From Paenibacillus luteus (GTDB taxonomy: Bacteria > Bacillota > Bacilli > Paenibacillales > Paenibacillaceae), in the NCBI RefSeq assembly GCF_006542765.1, contig NZ_SKCD01000046.1:1-32278 (forward strand): a stretch of 32,278 nt of DNA, read 5' to 3'. The translations under genes and the position numbers were made by a program. How positions within the stretch are numbered: the stretch's first letter is position 1; every line of letters starts with the position of its first letter. The notes under the pieces are model-generated. The model was not told where the DNA came from. It saw nothing but the letters and a program-made list of their open reading frames with translations, and did not search any database. Of this stretch, positions 24,545-32,151 are shown one piece after another.

Positions 24545-24616
24545 TTAAGCCTTCTCTTCGTCCCCAGTCGCTATCGGATTCCCCCCATAACTAATCCAAT
24601 CACTCCAGCTGTCGGT
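24545..24616 (-). pseudogene. 3'-end remnant of a sulfurtransferase (sseA-like) gene, copy 2
   Basis: On the minus strand it reads DSWSDWISYGGNPIATGDE then EKA and a stop, matching the C-terminus of intact SseA. It is followed by the related terminator at 24482-24516. Upstream of DSWSDW the homology is with copy 1 (the GAAAnCATTTTCA region), not with the intact gene. Identity to copy 1 is roughly three quarters by eye, so the duplication is old. Confidence 0.75.
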
Positions 24617-24642
24617 TATCGCATGAAAATGATTTCAAGCAA

Positions 24643-25365
24643 GTCACATCGAGCCATGTACGGACACATGATCGAGAGTGACGCGGTTGCTTCATTGTAT
24701 GTACGCAGCTGAGAGAGAAACAGCCTTGATGAAGGCCGCTGTCCCCAAACTCGGATTGCCTAGCACGCTAGCATCATTGGCTCGGAGAGCGAGAGATGAG
24801 GGCGACAAAGGGAGTACAACCCCAAGGTGAGCGAGTTGCGCGAAGTGCCGAAGTTGATGACCTGCCAGAGACGGAGCAGACAAGCAAAGCCCAACCAAGA
24901 TCGCCAACAGGAAAGTAGAAAATACAGCCCCACACCAGCCAATCTAAAACACAGCCTACATAGGCATGTAGACAACAAACTGCCCGCAACGCCCACTACT
25001 GTCCAAGACCTCTCGGCGGATACCAACCCTTAGCCGACAAGAACCTCAACCTACATTGCCCAAAAGCCCAAAAAGTAACTAACTACTAAAACACAATATT
25101 CTCTCTCTGTTTCACGTTGTCCGAGTGTGGGCTACGGGCAGAAAATCACTCGCTCTCTTGCTGACAAGGCTGCCGATACTGCCCAGACCCTATGGGTAGG
25201 TTCGGGCAAAAGAAGTTGAAGTACTTGCCGACAAGCCGCCCTTGCTAATTTGCATGTTGGGCATGTGCGCCCAGACTTGCTGATCTGTACAGCCCAACAA
25301 TCTTAAAACCTGTAATCTCTATTCTCGTATGTATTCACTGGGAGCTTCTCTCGCCTTCGGCTCCC
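24643..25365. ncRNA. Candidate large structured non-coding RNA region
   Basis: About 720 bases without a credible gene but with many mutually nested complementary segments. Long-range: 24829-24836 with 25148-25155 (8 bp, GAGCGAGT), 24980-24986 with 25135-25141 (7 bp, CTGCCCG), 24991-24996 with 25127-25132 (6 bp), 25012-25016 with 25121-25125 (5 bp). Local hairpins: 24643-24682 (GTCAC/GTGAC around CATGT/ACATG), 24956-24971, 25180-25208, 25255-25299 (8 bp with an inner 4-bp stem), 25340-25365 (GGGAGC/GCTCCC). A CTTGCYGACAAG-type motif occurs three times (25029, 25157, 25224). The outer pairs enclose the inner ones in order, as in ornate large RNAs. Strand is undetermined. No group II intron domain V or named large-RNA consensus was recognised. 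It could also be decayed DNA whose pairing is accidental. Confidence 0.4.
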
Positions 25366-25751
25366 TGATGATGGTGGCTATATGAGCCTACATTCTCAAG
25401 CCATGACCCGATTCAGGAATATTTCTTGTACACCGTTCCGACCGCCCAGCACCAGCAGCTCCAAGCCCAAAGCTTGCCTACTCTCTTTCCGAAAAGGCGG
25501 TTTAACGTCGTTAACTGGGTTAAAATTCTCCTATGACCATTTTTATGAAATAATTACAACACGCTGCTGCCCTGCGATTAACTCTCTTGCCCCAGACGCT
25601 CAATGTGGCATGTACGTTCGGGCTACTACTAAAATCAAAATAGAATATCAAATTCCGTTCTACACTACTCTCAATATTACAAATATCAAACTATCAATAT
25701 TTAGTTGCACGCCAAGAAAGTTAGAAATCATACTAGTTATGCCGTAAATCA
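25366..25751. other. AT-rich intergenic stretch with no recognised gene
   Basis: A 386-base region between the putative structured region and the stop codon of the DAC-like gene. On the minus strand a short open segment near 25395-25515 without a start codon reads KESRQALGLELLVLGGRNGV and continues to a stop. It may be the tail of a lost gene, which I do not recognise. A plus-strand open frame over the same bases has an unnatural composition. No clear terminator for the DAC-like gene could be picked out here. Confidence 0.4.
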
Positions 25752-28430
25752 TCATTCAGCACTGGTTGCAATGGCCGATTCGACCTCATTAGTTGCTGCT
25801 GATTTAATGTCCCCTTCGACTCGTTCGAGCAAAGCTTCAATTTCAGTATTCGGACGCTTCGGTGTTCGACGTTCGGCATAAAAGGTCGTGGCTGATGGCA
25901 CGATTTCGGGATGATTATTTAGGGTTTTCTCAATTTGATCTAGATATTCCTTTTGAGGCTTAAGCAATTGCGCATCAATTAAATCCTTTACTGCTTCCTC
26001 TTGCATGTCCAATATTTGGTGACTTAACGCCCGATTCCAATAAAAATTAGCTTCTTTTTGCATGTCTATCGCTTTTGTATAGGCTTCTATTTCCTTCTCC
26101 AAAAAATTGGCTCTATCTTTCTTACCATTCGTTTTCCTTAACTGATCGTAGATTAGCCCGATCCAGTTATAGAGTGACGATAATAATTCCACATTTTTAT
26201 CTTCCACGAGGTCTATCGCAAGCTCGAAGTTGGTTATCCCTATCGACATGTAGTATGACGCACTATCTCGTTTTTTTGTCCCAACGTACATCTTACCTAA
26301 TCGGTAGGCACTATTCCCTAAGTTGCGATAATGTTTATGATTAGGTTTATCTACTATCTCCAATGCTTTTTCATGCATTTGATAAGAGATCATATAGTCT
26401 TCTTCCGTCTCCAACTGCCCATGACAGATCGCGCGATATGAATACCATCCTGAAGGCCATTCCTTGCCACCGACTTCAAAACTTTGTTTGAAATAGGTCG
26501 CTGCCTTACTGTACATTTTTTTATTGTGAAGCGCCAGACCGATGCCATACAGCAAATCGTAGTCGGCTTGCGCATAGCGGCATAATTCTTCCTCTTTGGC
26601 CGAGAACAATGCCTCGAGATGCTCGTGTTCTTCCCCGAGCAGGTCGATCATTTCCTGCACAAGCACGAACACTTTGCCTTCGTTCTCTATATCGGGAATA
26701 ATATCTACCATGCCATCTTCCGAGATGATAACTATAACACATTTTTTCCCTAAGTGATTTAATTTGGCCAAATATCGATGAGCGGAATTGAACCGCGCAC
26801 CACGACTTGCGTCACCCTGCCCTTCTTGAGCAATGCCATCAAGAATAACACCTATTGCATGGCACTCTCCTGTGTTATCAAAGTAAATCGCGCCGTCGAT
26901 TGCTGTTAAATATTTAATATAGTCTGGATTTACCTCCATTGGTTCAATCAAGGTGGACTGTTTTTTTAGTTTAATTACTTCATCCTGAGCGGTATGCGAG
27001 TCCGAAATGACAACCATCGTTCCGTGTTTTTGCTCACGGGCTTTACGGACGATTTGCTCCAGCTTAGTCGCGTTTGCTGCAGCCTCTATACCACTATCAT
27101 CGCCCTCCCAAAATTGAGACATCACGATTTTCGTAACCCGGTCCGGCGCATACCCTTCTTCTCCTAGACGTGGGTTTTTGAAAGCGACCGATACAAGACG
27201 GTGATCAGTAATAATGTGATCTCGGTCAATACGATATACCTTACGGTCACCCCCATCGAGAAGTCGGCCTTCTCTTCCTTCTCTTACCATCACATCCGTA
27301 AACACGAGGTTGTACTTAGACAAGCCTTTGAAATCGACACGGAAACATAACGTATCTTTCAGATCGTTCCACCGAATTTCGCCAAGTCCGTAAATCGACC
27401 TATGGTCACCGATAAGGTACAAATGCTTTTCTTCGCTCGTCAGCTCAAGCAGCTTACGGATGCGCTTGGCATCCTCCAGATCAATCCTGTCGTCTTTAGA
27501 GAATTTGACAGCGTATTTAATCATACCGTTCTTATGTTCCAACACATTCTCATTAAAAAAAAGTATAGAGCCAAATGGGCTAGCGCTTTCATATGTTTTG
27601 GTCGATATTTCATCAATCTTCTCTAAAAACGTGTTAACATAGTATTCATTCCTGATTTGGTTCTCAATCTGCTCCCCCCATGAAGAAAGGCTATCACTTT
27701 GCAACAGTAACTGAGCTTTACCGAAAAATAGCCGGATCATCCGCCGGAGAAATTGAGTGGTGTCTTCTTTGTATTTCCTGTCGAGCTGGTTACTGGCGTT
27801 TAAAAATAGTAATGCACCACCGGAACCAGGAGAATAAAAGTCCATAAAATAGTAGTCAAGCACCATTCGCAGAAAGGATAACTCGGGTTTATCGTAATAC
27901 AGCCTGATTGCATCAGTTTCAACGTTACGGATGCCTATCAAACAGGTGATCGTGCCCGTCTCCTTCCCCACTTTAACATCGAAAGTCTTACCGTAATAGA
28001 TTAGCTGTCCCACTTGTAGCGAAGTGGTTGCCGCCGTATTAAGTTCTAGTACAGGTTGGGCGGAATTATACTTGATTTTGACCGCTTCGCTCTCCGAGAT
28101 TGTCAGCTCTTCCGTGTTCGTCCCCGAGTACAGCCGGTAAACGCGATTGTTGAAATCGTGGTTGTCGGTGAGAACATCGTGCGGCAAGTTTAACTCGTCC
28201 AAGGCCTGCTCAATCGTCTTCAGTTTATCGTGAAGACATCTGATCCGACGATCTAGGTTGACGGAAACCGTCTTCTTTACACGAAAAATCTTGCTTACGC
28301 CGCCTTGTTGGTCGTGATTAATGCAAAAATATTTGAGGTGTATGCGTGGAGAAATTTTTTTAAGTATCGAGCTGAGGTTATAATGGATCATTTCGTTGAT
28401 TTGCATTAAATCGTTCGTGGTAATTGGCAT
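25752..28430 (-). CDS. DisA_N/DAC-like nucleotide-domain protein with a C-terminal TPR region
   Basis: An 892-residue soluble protein. Residues 1-280 are an unfamiliar alpha/beta region. About 285-400 (FGSILFFNENVLEHKNGMIK ... LIGDHRSIYGLGEI) look like a sensor domain. About 500-595 resemble the DisA_N diadenylate cyclase domain: DGAIYFDNTGECHAIGVIL (D512-G-A), RGARFNSAHRYL at about 543-555 where active enzymes have G-T-R-H-R, and VIVIISEDGMVDIIPD matching the VVSEETG strand. About 620-835 are TPR-like helices (YGIGLALHNKKMYSKAATYF; YRNLGNSAYRLGKMYVG; FYWNRALSHQILDMQEEAV). DAC-like domains fused to sensor modules are known from nucleotide-signalling and conflict systems (the DACN-type proteins). 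The RHR motif is altered, so c-di-AMP synthesis is uncertain. The ATG at 28430 has AGGGGG just upstream; a TTG at 28532 would add 34 residues without a good site. No operon partner. Confidence 0.7.
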   Translation of the reverse strand: MPITTNDLMQINEMIHYNLSSILKKISPRIHLKYFCINHDQQGGVSKIFRVKKTVSVNLDRRIRCLHDKLKTIEQALDELNLPHDVLTDNHDFNNRVYRLYSGTNTEELTISESEAVKIKYNSAQPVLELNTAATTSLQVGQLIYYGKTFDVKVGKETGTITCLIGIRNVETDAIRLYYDKPELSFLRMVLDYYFMDFYSPGSGGALLFLNASNQLDRKYKEDTTQFLRRMIRLFFGKAQLLLQSDSLSSWGEQIENQIRNEYYVNTFLEKIDEISTKTYESASPFGSILFFNENVLEHKNGMIKYAVKFSKDDRIDLEDAKRIRKLLELTSEEKHLYLIGDHRSIYGLGEIRWNDLKDTLCFRVDFKGLSKYNLVFTDVMVREGREGRLLDGGDRKVYRIDRDHIITDHRLVSVAFKNPRLGEEGYAPDRVTKIVMSQFWEGDDSGIEAAANATKLEQIVRKAREQKHGTMVVISDSHTAQDEVIKLKKQSTLIEPMEVNPDYIKYLTAIDGAIYFDNTGECHAIGVILDGIAQEGQGDASRGARFNSAHRYLAKLNHLGKKCVIVIISEDGMVDIIPDIENEGKVFVLVQEMIDLLGEEHEHLEALFSAKEEELCRYAQADYDLLYGIGLALHNKKMYSKAATYFKQSFEVGGKEWPSGWYSYRAICHGQLETEEDYMISYQMHEKALEIVDKPNHKHYRNLGNSAYRLGKMYVGTKKRDSASYYMSIGITNFELAIDLVEDKNVELLSSLYNWIGLIYDQLRKTNGKKDRANFLEKEIEAYTKAIDMQKEANFYWNRALSHQILDMQEEAVKDLIDAQLLKPQKEYLDQIEKTLNNHPEIVPSATTFYAERRTPKRPNTEIEALLERVEGDIKSAATNEVESAIATSAE

Positions 28431-28668
28431 AATGCCCCCTGCAAAATATTTTTTAGAATATTTTACCACGGGTTTCAACTCCTTACAATGCGTGCCATTT
28501 AATAGAATGAGGTTATTATCCCTTTCTGGCAACCACGTTGGTACTTAACTGCCGGAGTCAATAAACAAATCATGAAACAAATAACGCAGATGAAGAGTAG
28601 GCGCTAGTAACTGTTAAAAATTATTACGCTGAAAATGTTTTGACTTTAAGTGGTCAAATTATTATTAA

Positions 28669-28827
28669 GAGACTGTCGATTAATTATTTTGGGCATGTGA
28701 TTTTCGAACATTAATCGAAAAAGCGGGTTACCAAGCTGTTTGTAAACGATTTTAAAAATCTCGTTGAGAAGCACCCCTCACAAAAATCGATTTAAAGCGA
28801 AATTGCCCAAAATTAATCGACACTCTC
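28669..28827. mobile_element. MITE-like element with about 25-bp terminal inverted repeats
   Basis: The left end GAGACTGTCGATTAATT (from 28669, continuing to TTTTGGGCA at 28695) is mirrored by the right end, whose reverse complement reads GAGAGTGTCGATTAATT followed by TTGGGCA (28827 back to 28804). The arms differ by one substitution and a 2-base gap. The 159-base element encodes no protein and has further inner palindromes (TTTTCGA...TCGAAAA). No certain target-site duplication is visible. It is probably mobilised in trans by an unseen transposase. The rest of 28431-29094 has no supported gene. Confidence 0.7.
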
Positions 28828-29116
28828 ACTAATCAAATTAATAAGATTATTAGCATCTAGAATTGTTGATTTGACGTTGATTTTGTTCTAATATAAGATT
28901 TCTCTGTTAACTCGGAATAAATACATATAAATTCCATATAGAAATAAGTAAGGAGAAGGGGCTGTCCGGCCTTCTTTGTGTGAATACAGCGTCGAGGATC
29001 TGCATGGCTCCTCGGCGGGCCGTACGATACATTAAGAATGCACATACAACAAGTGCTCGGCTCGGGTCTTCCTGTAAGTGCTTTCAAGAGCTGAGTGTTG
29101 ACTTCGAGCATAAAAA

Positions 29117-29149
29117 ATACACCGCCCAAGGCCCATATGGCGATGTATT
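29117..29149 (-). terminator. Terminator of sseA
   Basis: AATACACCGCC (29117-29127) pairs with GGCGATGTATT (29139-29149) with one mismatch, and the minus strand continues with TTTTTTATGC. Related terminators follow both sseA remnants. Confidence 0.85.
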
Positions 29150-29183
29150 CAAACTTTACATACTATTATATGTCTCTCAGCTC

Positions 29184-30020
29184 TTACTCTTCCCCAGACG
29201 CAACCGGATTCTCGCCATACGAGATCCAATCGCTCCAGCTTCCCGCATACAAGCGCACTTTCGTGAAGCCTGCTTCCTGCAGCGCAATGACGTTTGGCGT
29301 AGCTGTGACACCGGAGCCACAGTAAACGATTAGATCGCCGTTCTTGTCCAGATCATGGAACCGATCAGATTGAGCGGCGGCCTCCTTCCACTCACCAGTT
29401 TCTGCTAAACCATCTTTCCAGAAACGGTTAATCGCTCCTGGAATGTGGCCTGCGAGGCGGTCGATTGGCTCGACCTCGCCGCGGTAGCGAGGAGCTTCAC
29501 GTGAATCGATGAGCGTGACTCCTTCGCTGCCCAACAGCTCCCTTACCTCATCCATTTCCACTAGCATATTGTGCTGCACTGTTGCAAGATAGGTTGCAGG
29601 CTGCACCGCTTCCTTCTCCGTTGCTACAGGCAATCCTTGGTTGAGCCAAGCCGAGAAGCCTTTGTCCAGCACATAGACTTGCTCATGCCCCATATACTTT
29701 AACAGCCACCACAGCCGTGAAGCCATCGCTCCGCCTTGATCATCATAGGCGACCACAATCGATTCGTTGCTTATGCCAGCCTTGGCAAAGGTAACCGTCA
29801 TTGCAAAAATATCCGGAAGCGGATGGCGTCCGCCATGCTCCTCGACCTCACCGGATAGATCCTTCTCCAGGTCCAAATAAACAGCCCCGGGAATATGCGA
29901 CTCTTCGTATGCTCGGAGTCCTGCTCTCGGATCGTCCAGCCGAAAACGGCAATCCGCGATGACTAGCTTCGGCTCGACCATTTTTCCCTTCAGCCATTCC
30001 AACGACACGATGTTATTCAT
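29184..30020 (-). CDS. sseA: Thiosulfate/3-mercaptopyruvate sulfurtransferase (two-domain rhodanese)
   Basis: A 278-residue cytoplasmic enzyme with two rhodanese domains: an inactive N-terminal one (about 5-130; LVIADCRFRLDDPRAG, SHIPGAVYLDLEKDLSG) and a catalytic one (about 150-275; LIDSREAPRYRGEVEPIDRL). The active-site loop C234-G-S-G-V-T is the form typical of this bacterial family, with the cysteine carrying the persulfide that is passed to thiol acceptors. Expected roles are sulfur transfer and detoxification. GAGG lies 9 bases before the ATG. The gene is closed by the terminator at 29117-29149. Its 3' end is also found as two decayed copies at 24545 and 15073, all on the minus strand. 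Whether the preferred donor is thiosulfate or mercaptopyruvate cannot be settled from the loop alone. Confidence 0.92.
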   Translation of the reverse strand: MNNIVSLEWLKGKMVEPKLVIADCRFRLDDPRAGLRAYEESHIPGAVYLDLEKDLSGEVEEHGGRHPLPDIFAMTVTFAKAGISNESIVVAYDDQGGAMASRLWWLLKYMGHEQVYVLDKGFSAWLNQGLPVATEKEAVQPATYLATVQHNMLVEMDEVRELLGSEGVTLIDSREAPRYRGEVEPIDRLAGHIPGAINRFWKDGLAETGEWKEAAAQSDRFHDLDKNGDLIVYCGSGVTATPNVIALQEAGFTKVRLYAGSWSDWISYGENPVASGEE

Positions 30021-30158
30021 TCCGATTCGCCTCTTTCATTCATTTATGTAATCTATTATGAAACCTTAGCCTTAGCTTGCTCCAATTACCTTCCTATCTA
30101 TAGTATATTGTGTGTTTCCAATCTTCAATGGAGCGTTTCAGTCAATTATAAACAAAAA

Positions 30159-30189
30159 CCGGGAGTGTCTCCACTAAGGAGGCTCCCGG
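30159..30189. terminator. Bidirectional terminator behind trpB
   Basis: CCGGGAG (30159-30165) pairs with CTCCCGG (30183-30189), enclosing an inner CTCC/GGAG stem. The minus strand continues with TTTTTG and the plus strand reaches a T-run after CCGGCA. It closes trpB, which ends 94 bases upstream on the minus strand. Confidence 0.85.
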
Positions 30190-30282
30190 CCGGCATTTTT
30201 TAATTCAAGACTAATTGGTTGCTTTCGCAATCGTTCTCGTCGGAACGCAACTATTCCACCTAGATGCCGCCTACGATTATGA

Positions 30283-31443
30283 TTATTTAATCATCTGAAA
30301 TACTTGCTCAACATCTTTGTCTCCGCGGCCAGAAAGGTTAATAATCAGTATTTGATTCTGATTCATCGTCGGCGCTAGCTTCTTGGCATAAGCCACCGCA
30401 TGCGCGCTCTCTAGGGCAGGGATAATCCCTTCCGTACGGGAAAGCTCTTGGAACGCTGCCAGTACTTCCTCATTGGTAACCGTCGCATATTCAGCGCGTC
30501 CCGTCACCTTCAAGTGGCTATGCTCCGGCCCGATTCCCGGATAATCGAGGCCCGCAGCAATCGAATACGTCTTCCGTGGCTCACCTTCCTCGTCGAGCAG
30601 TACCAAACATTTGAAGCCGTGAATAATGCCTGGAACGCCTTCCGTTAAGGTCGGGGCTTGATCGGGTTCAACACCGATTAGACGAACGCTTGGCTCGTCG
30701 ATGTAATGAGCGAATGCTCCAATCGCGTTGCTGCCGCCGCCCGCACAGGCAATCACGGCGTCAGGCAAACGACCTTCCTTCTCCAAAATCTGCTGCTTCG
30801 ATTCTTCGCTGATGACAGCTTGAAAATGCTTAACCATCGTTGGAAACGGGTGTGGACCAACCGCCGAACCGAGCAAATAAAACGTATTTTTATAATTGCG
30901 AACCAGATCGCCTAGCGCTTCGTCCACCGCATCCTTCAGTCGACCCTGCCCCTTATCCACCGGTACGACAGTAGCACCGAGCAGCTCAATCCGGAACACG
31001 TTGAGTGCCTGACGACGCATATCTTCGGCTCCCATATAGATGATGCACTCCATATTAAACATGGCACAGGCCGTCGCAGTCGCTACTCCGTGCTGACCGG
31101 CACCCGTCTCGGCGATAATTCGCTTAGCTCCCATCCGCTTGGCGAGCAGAATCTGACCAATGGCATTGTTGATCTTATGCGCCCCTGTATGGTTCAGATC
31201 TTCGCGCTTTAAGTAAATTTTGGGTCCTCCCCATGCATTAGTCAGCCGCTCCGCATACGTCAGCGGGCTCTTGCGGCCAACATATTCGCGCAGGTAGTAG
31301 CTCAGCTCTTCCTGGAATTCCGGATCGTCTTTGAACTTGTAAAATTGTTCGCTCAAATAATTTAGCACTTCCTGCAATTCCGGCGGAACGAAGCTTCCTC
31401 CAAACTCCCCGAAGTACCCCTCTTGCTGCAACTGTTGGTCCAT
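30283..31443 (-). CDS. trpB: Tryptophan synthase beta chain, stand-alone
   Basis: A 386-residue PLP enzyme that condenses indole with L-serine to give tryptophan. The PLP-binding lysine is in NHTGAHKINNAIGQ (K90), the catalytic glutamate in AETGAGQHGVATA, the phosphate-binding loop in CAGGGSNAIGAF, and the C-terminal SGRGDKD contacts the cofactor. GYFGEFGGSFVPPEL at the N-terminus and AGLDYPGIGPEHS are TrpB1 hallmarks. Length is normal. GGAGG lies 10 bases before the ATG. No trpA or other trp gene is adjacent, and there is a terminator directly behind. So this is an orphan copy, which might be a second TrpB using free indole or a rearranged part of the trp pathway. An inverted repeat at 31469-31497 lies just upstream. 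Confidence 0.95.
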   Translation of the reverse strand: MDQQLQQEGYFGEFGGSFVPPELQEVLNYLSEQFYKFKDDPEFQEELSYYLREYVGRKSPLTYAERLTNAWGGPKIYLKREDLNHTGAHKINNAIGQILLAKRMGAKRIIAETGAGQHGVATATACAMFNMECIIYMGAEDMRRQALNVFRIELLGATVVPVDKGQGRLKDAVDEALGDLVRNYKNTFYLLGSAVGPHPFPTMVKHFQAVISEESKQQILEKEGRLPDAVIACAGGGSNAIGAFAHYIDEPSVRLIGVEPDQAPTLTEGVPGIIHGFKCLVLLDEEGEPRKTYSIAAGLDYPGIGPEHSHLKVTGRAEYATVTNEEVLAAFQELSRTEGIIPALESAHAVAYAKKLAPTMNQNQILIINLSGRGDKDVEQVFQMIK

Positions 31444-31468
31444 AAAGTAAGCGCCTCCATAAAATAAA

Positions 31469-31497
31469 ATGGTAATCTATCACAACTATATTACCAT
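31469..31497 (-). promoter_or_regulatory. Palindromic site upstream of trpB
   Basis: ATGGTAAT (31469-31476) and ATTACCAT (31490-31497) are perfect inverted arms separated by 13 bases, 26 bases before the trpB start codon and just before its ribosome binding site. It could be an operator or a leader hairpin. No T-box, TRAP-type (G/U)AG repeat or leader peptide with Trp codons is visible. Confidence 0.5.
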
Positions 31498-31670
31498 AAA
31501 TTTCAGCTATGTTTTATACAAGCGTTTTGTAATTCTATATAATGATAGCGAAGCTGAATAGATAACTTCCCACCCCCACAGTAGCCGAATACCCCTTAAA
31601 ACTATTCAAACAATCCAGTCATCACTTATACTATGAATGAATTTCCAAAAAGGACTTTTGCCCGTTGCCT

Positions 31671-32075
31671 TCAAAATGTATTTCTCACTCTCTTCGAATT
31701 CCTAAAGTATAAAATCCATATTGCCCCCAAGACAATTACTATCGATAAATCCAATAGTTCAGTGAAATCCTTATTTGACATGATATAGTCAACGAGTCCA
31801 ATTATTATTCCTAATGATTCAGTCACAATTACAGTTTTTGGAGCATACTTTTTTCTTAATAGCAGTAAAACTAGTGAAAAAATAATTAAAATTTCAATAA
31901 TTAAATACGAGCTAATATTATAAGTTTTTTCTATAGTTAACTCCGTATGCTTAAATAGTTTGAACAATAGAAATTCATTATATAAACCTAATAAGTTAAT
32001 AAAAAAAATAATTACAGATAATAAAATGTAAAAAAGTAACCATCCTTTTATCCCTTGAATTTGTTTAGTTTGCAT
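31671..32075 (-). CDS. DUF2569-like small membrane protein
   Basis: A 134-residue protein starting MQTKQIQGIKGWLLFYILLS. The GIKGWLLF entry into the first helix is typical of DUF2569 proteins. Four membrane helices are visible at about residues 11-33, 55-75, 81-98 and 108-125, with a basic C-terminus. Function unknown. The gene is markedly AT-rich compared with trpB and sseA. AAAGGAG lies 13 bases before the chosen ATG and only 1 base before an in-frame TTG at 32087, so the start is somewhat uncertain. It ends upstream of trpB and begins 76 bases from the right terminal repeat. Nothing else is seen in 31498-31670. Confidence 0.65.
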   Translation of the reverse strand: MQTKQIQGIKGWLLFYILLSVIIFFINLLGLYNEFLLFKLFKHTELTIEKTYNISSYLIIEILIIFSLVLLLLRKKYAPKTVIVTESLGIIIGLVDYIMSNKDFTELLDLSIVIVLGAIWILYFRNSKRVRNTF

Positions 32076-32151
32076 TGAGCGGTCCAAGCTCCTTTGATGA
32101 GAGTTAATTTTCTTCTAGTATTTACATTCGTTTTGAACGATGTCTTATGTA

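Noticed and set aside
24643..24682. A tRNA gene or tRNA-type attachment site near the sseA remnant
   Set aside because: The hairpin is a single interrupted stem without cloverleaf arms or a TTCGA loop. No tRNA was seen anywhere in the window.
24692..25033. Overlapping open frames of 68-88 codons on both strands
   Set aside because: Composition is unlike protein (Leu/Cys/Arg-rich or Gln/Pro-rich), no ribosome binding sites, and complementary segments run through them. Better explained as non-coding.
24650..25400. A degenerate group II intron
   Set aside because: No domain V signature (AGC...GAAA...GUACGGUU type), no GUGYG 5' end and no reverse transcriptase were found on either strand.
25382..25747. 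A 121-codon plus-strand open frame
   Set aside because: The amino-acid make-up is irregular, with no recognisable domain. The ribosome binding site is marginal and a minus-strand gene remnant may account for the openness.
28857..29129. A 90-codon minus-strand open frame upstream of the sseA terminator
   Set aside because: It runs across intergenic AT-rich DNA next to the terminator, with no family signature or convincing start site.
31444..31670. A T-box or tryptophan attenuator upstream of trpB
   Set aside because: No T-box consensus, no leader peptide with Trp codons and no series of (G/U)AG triplets were found; only a short palindrome.
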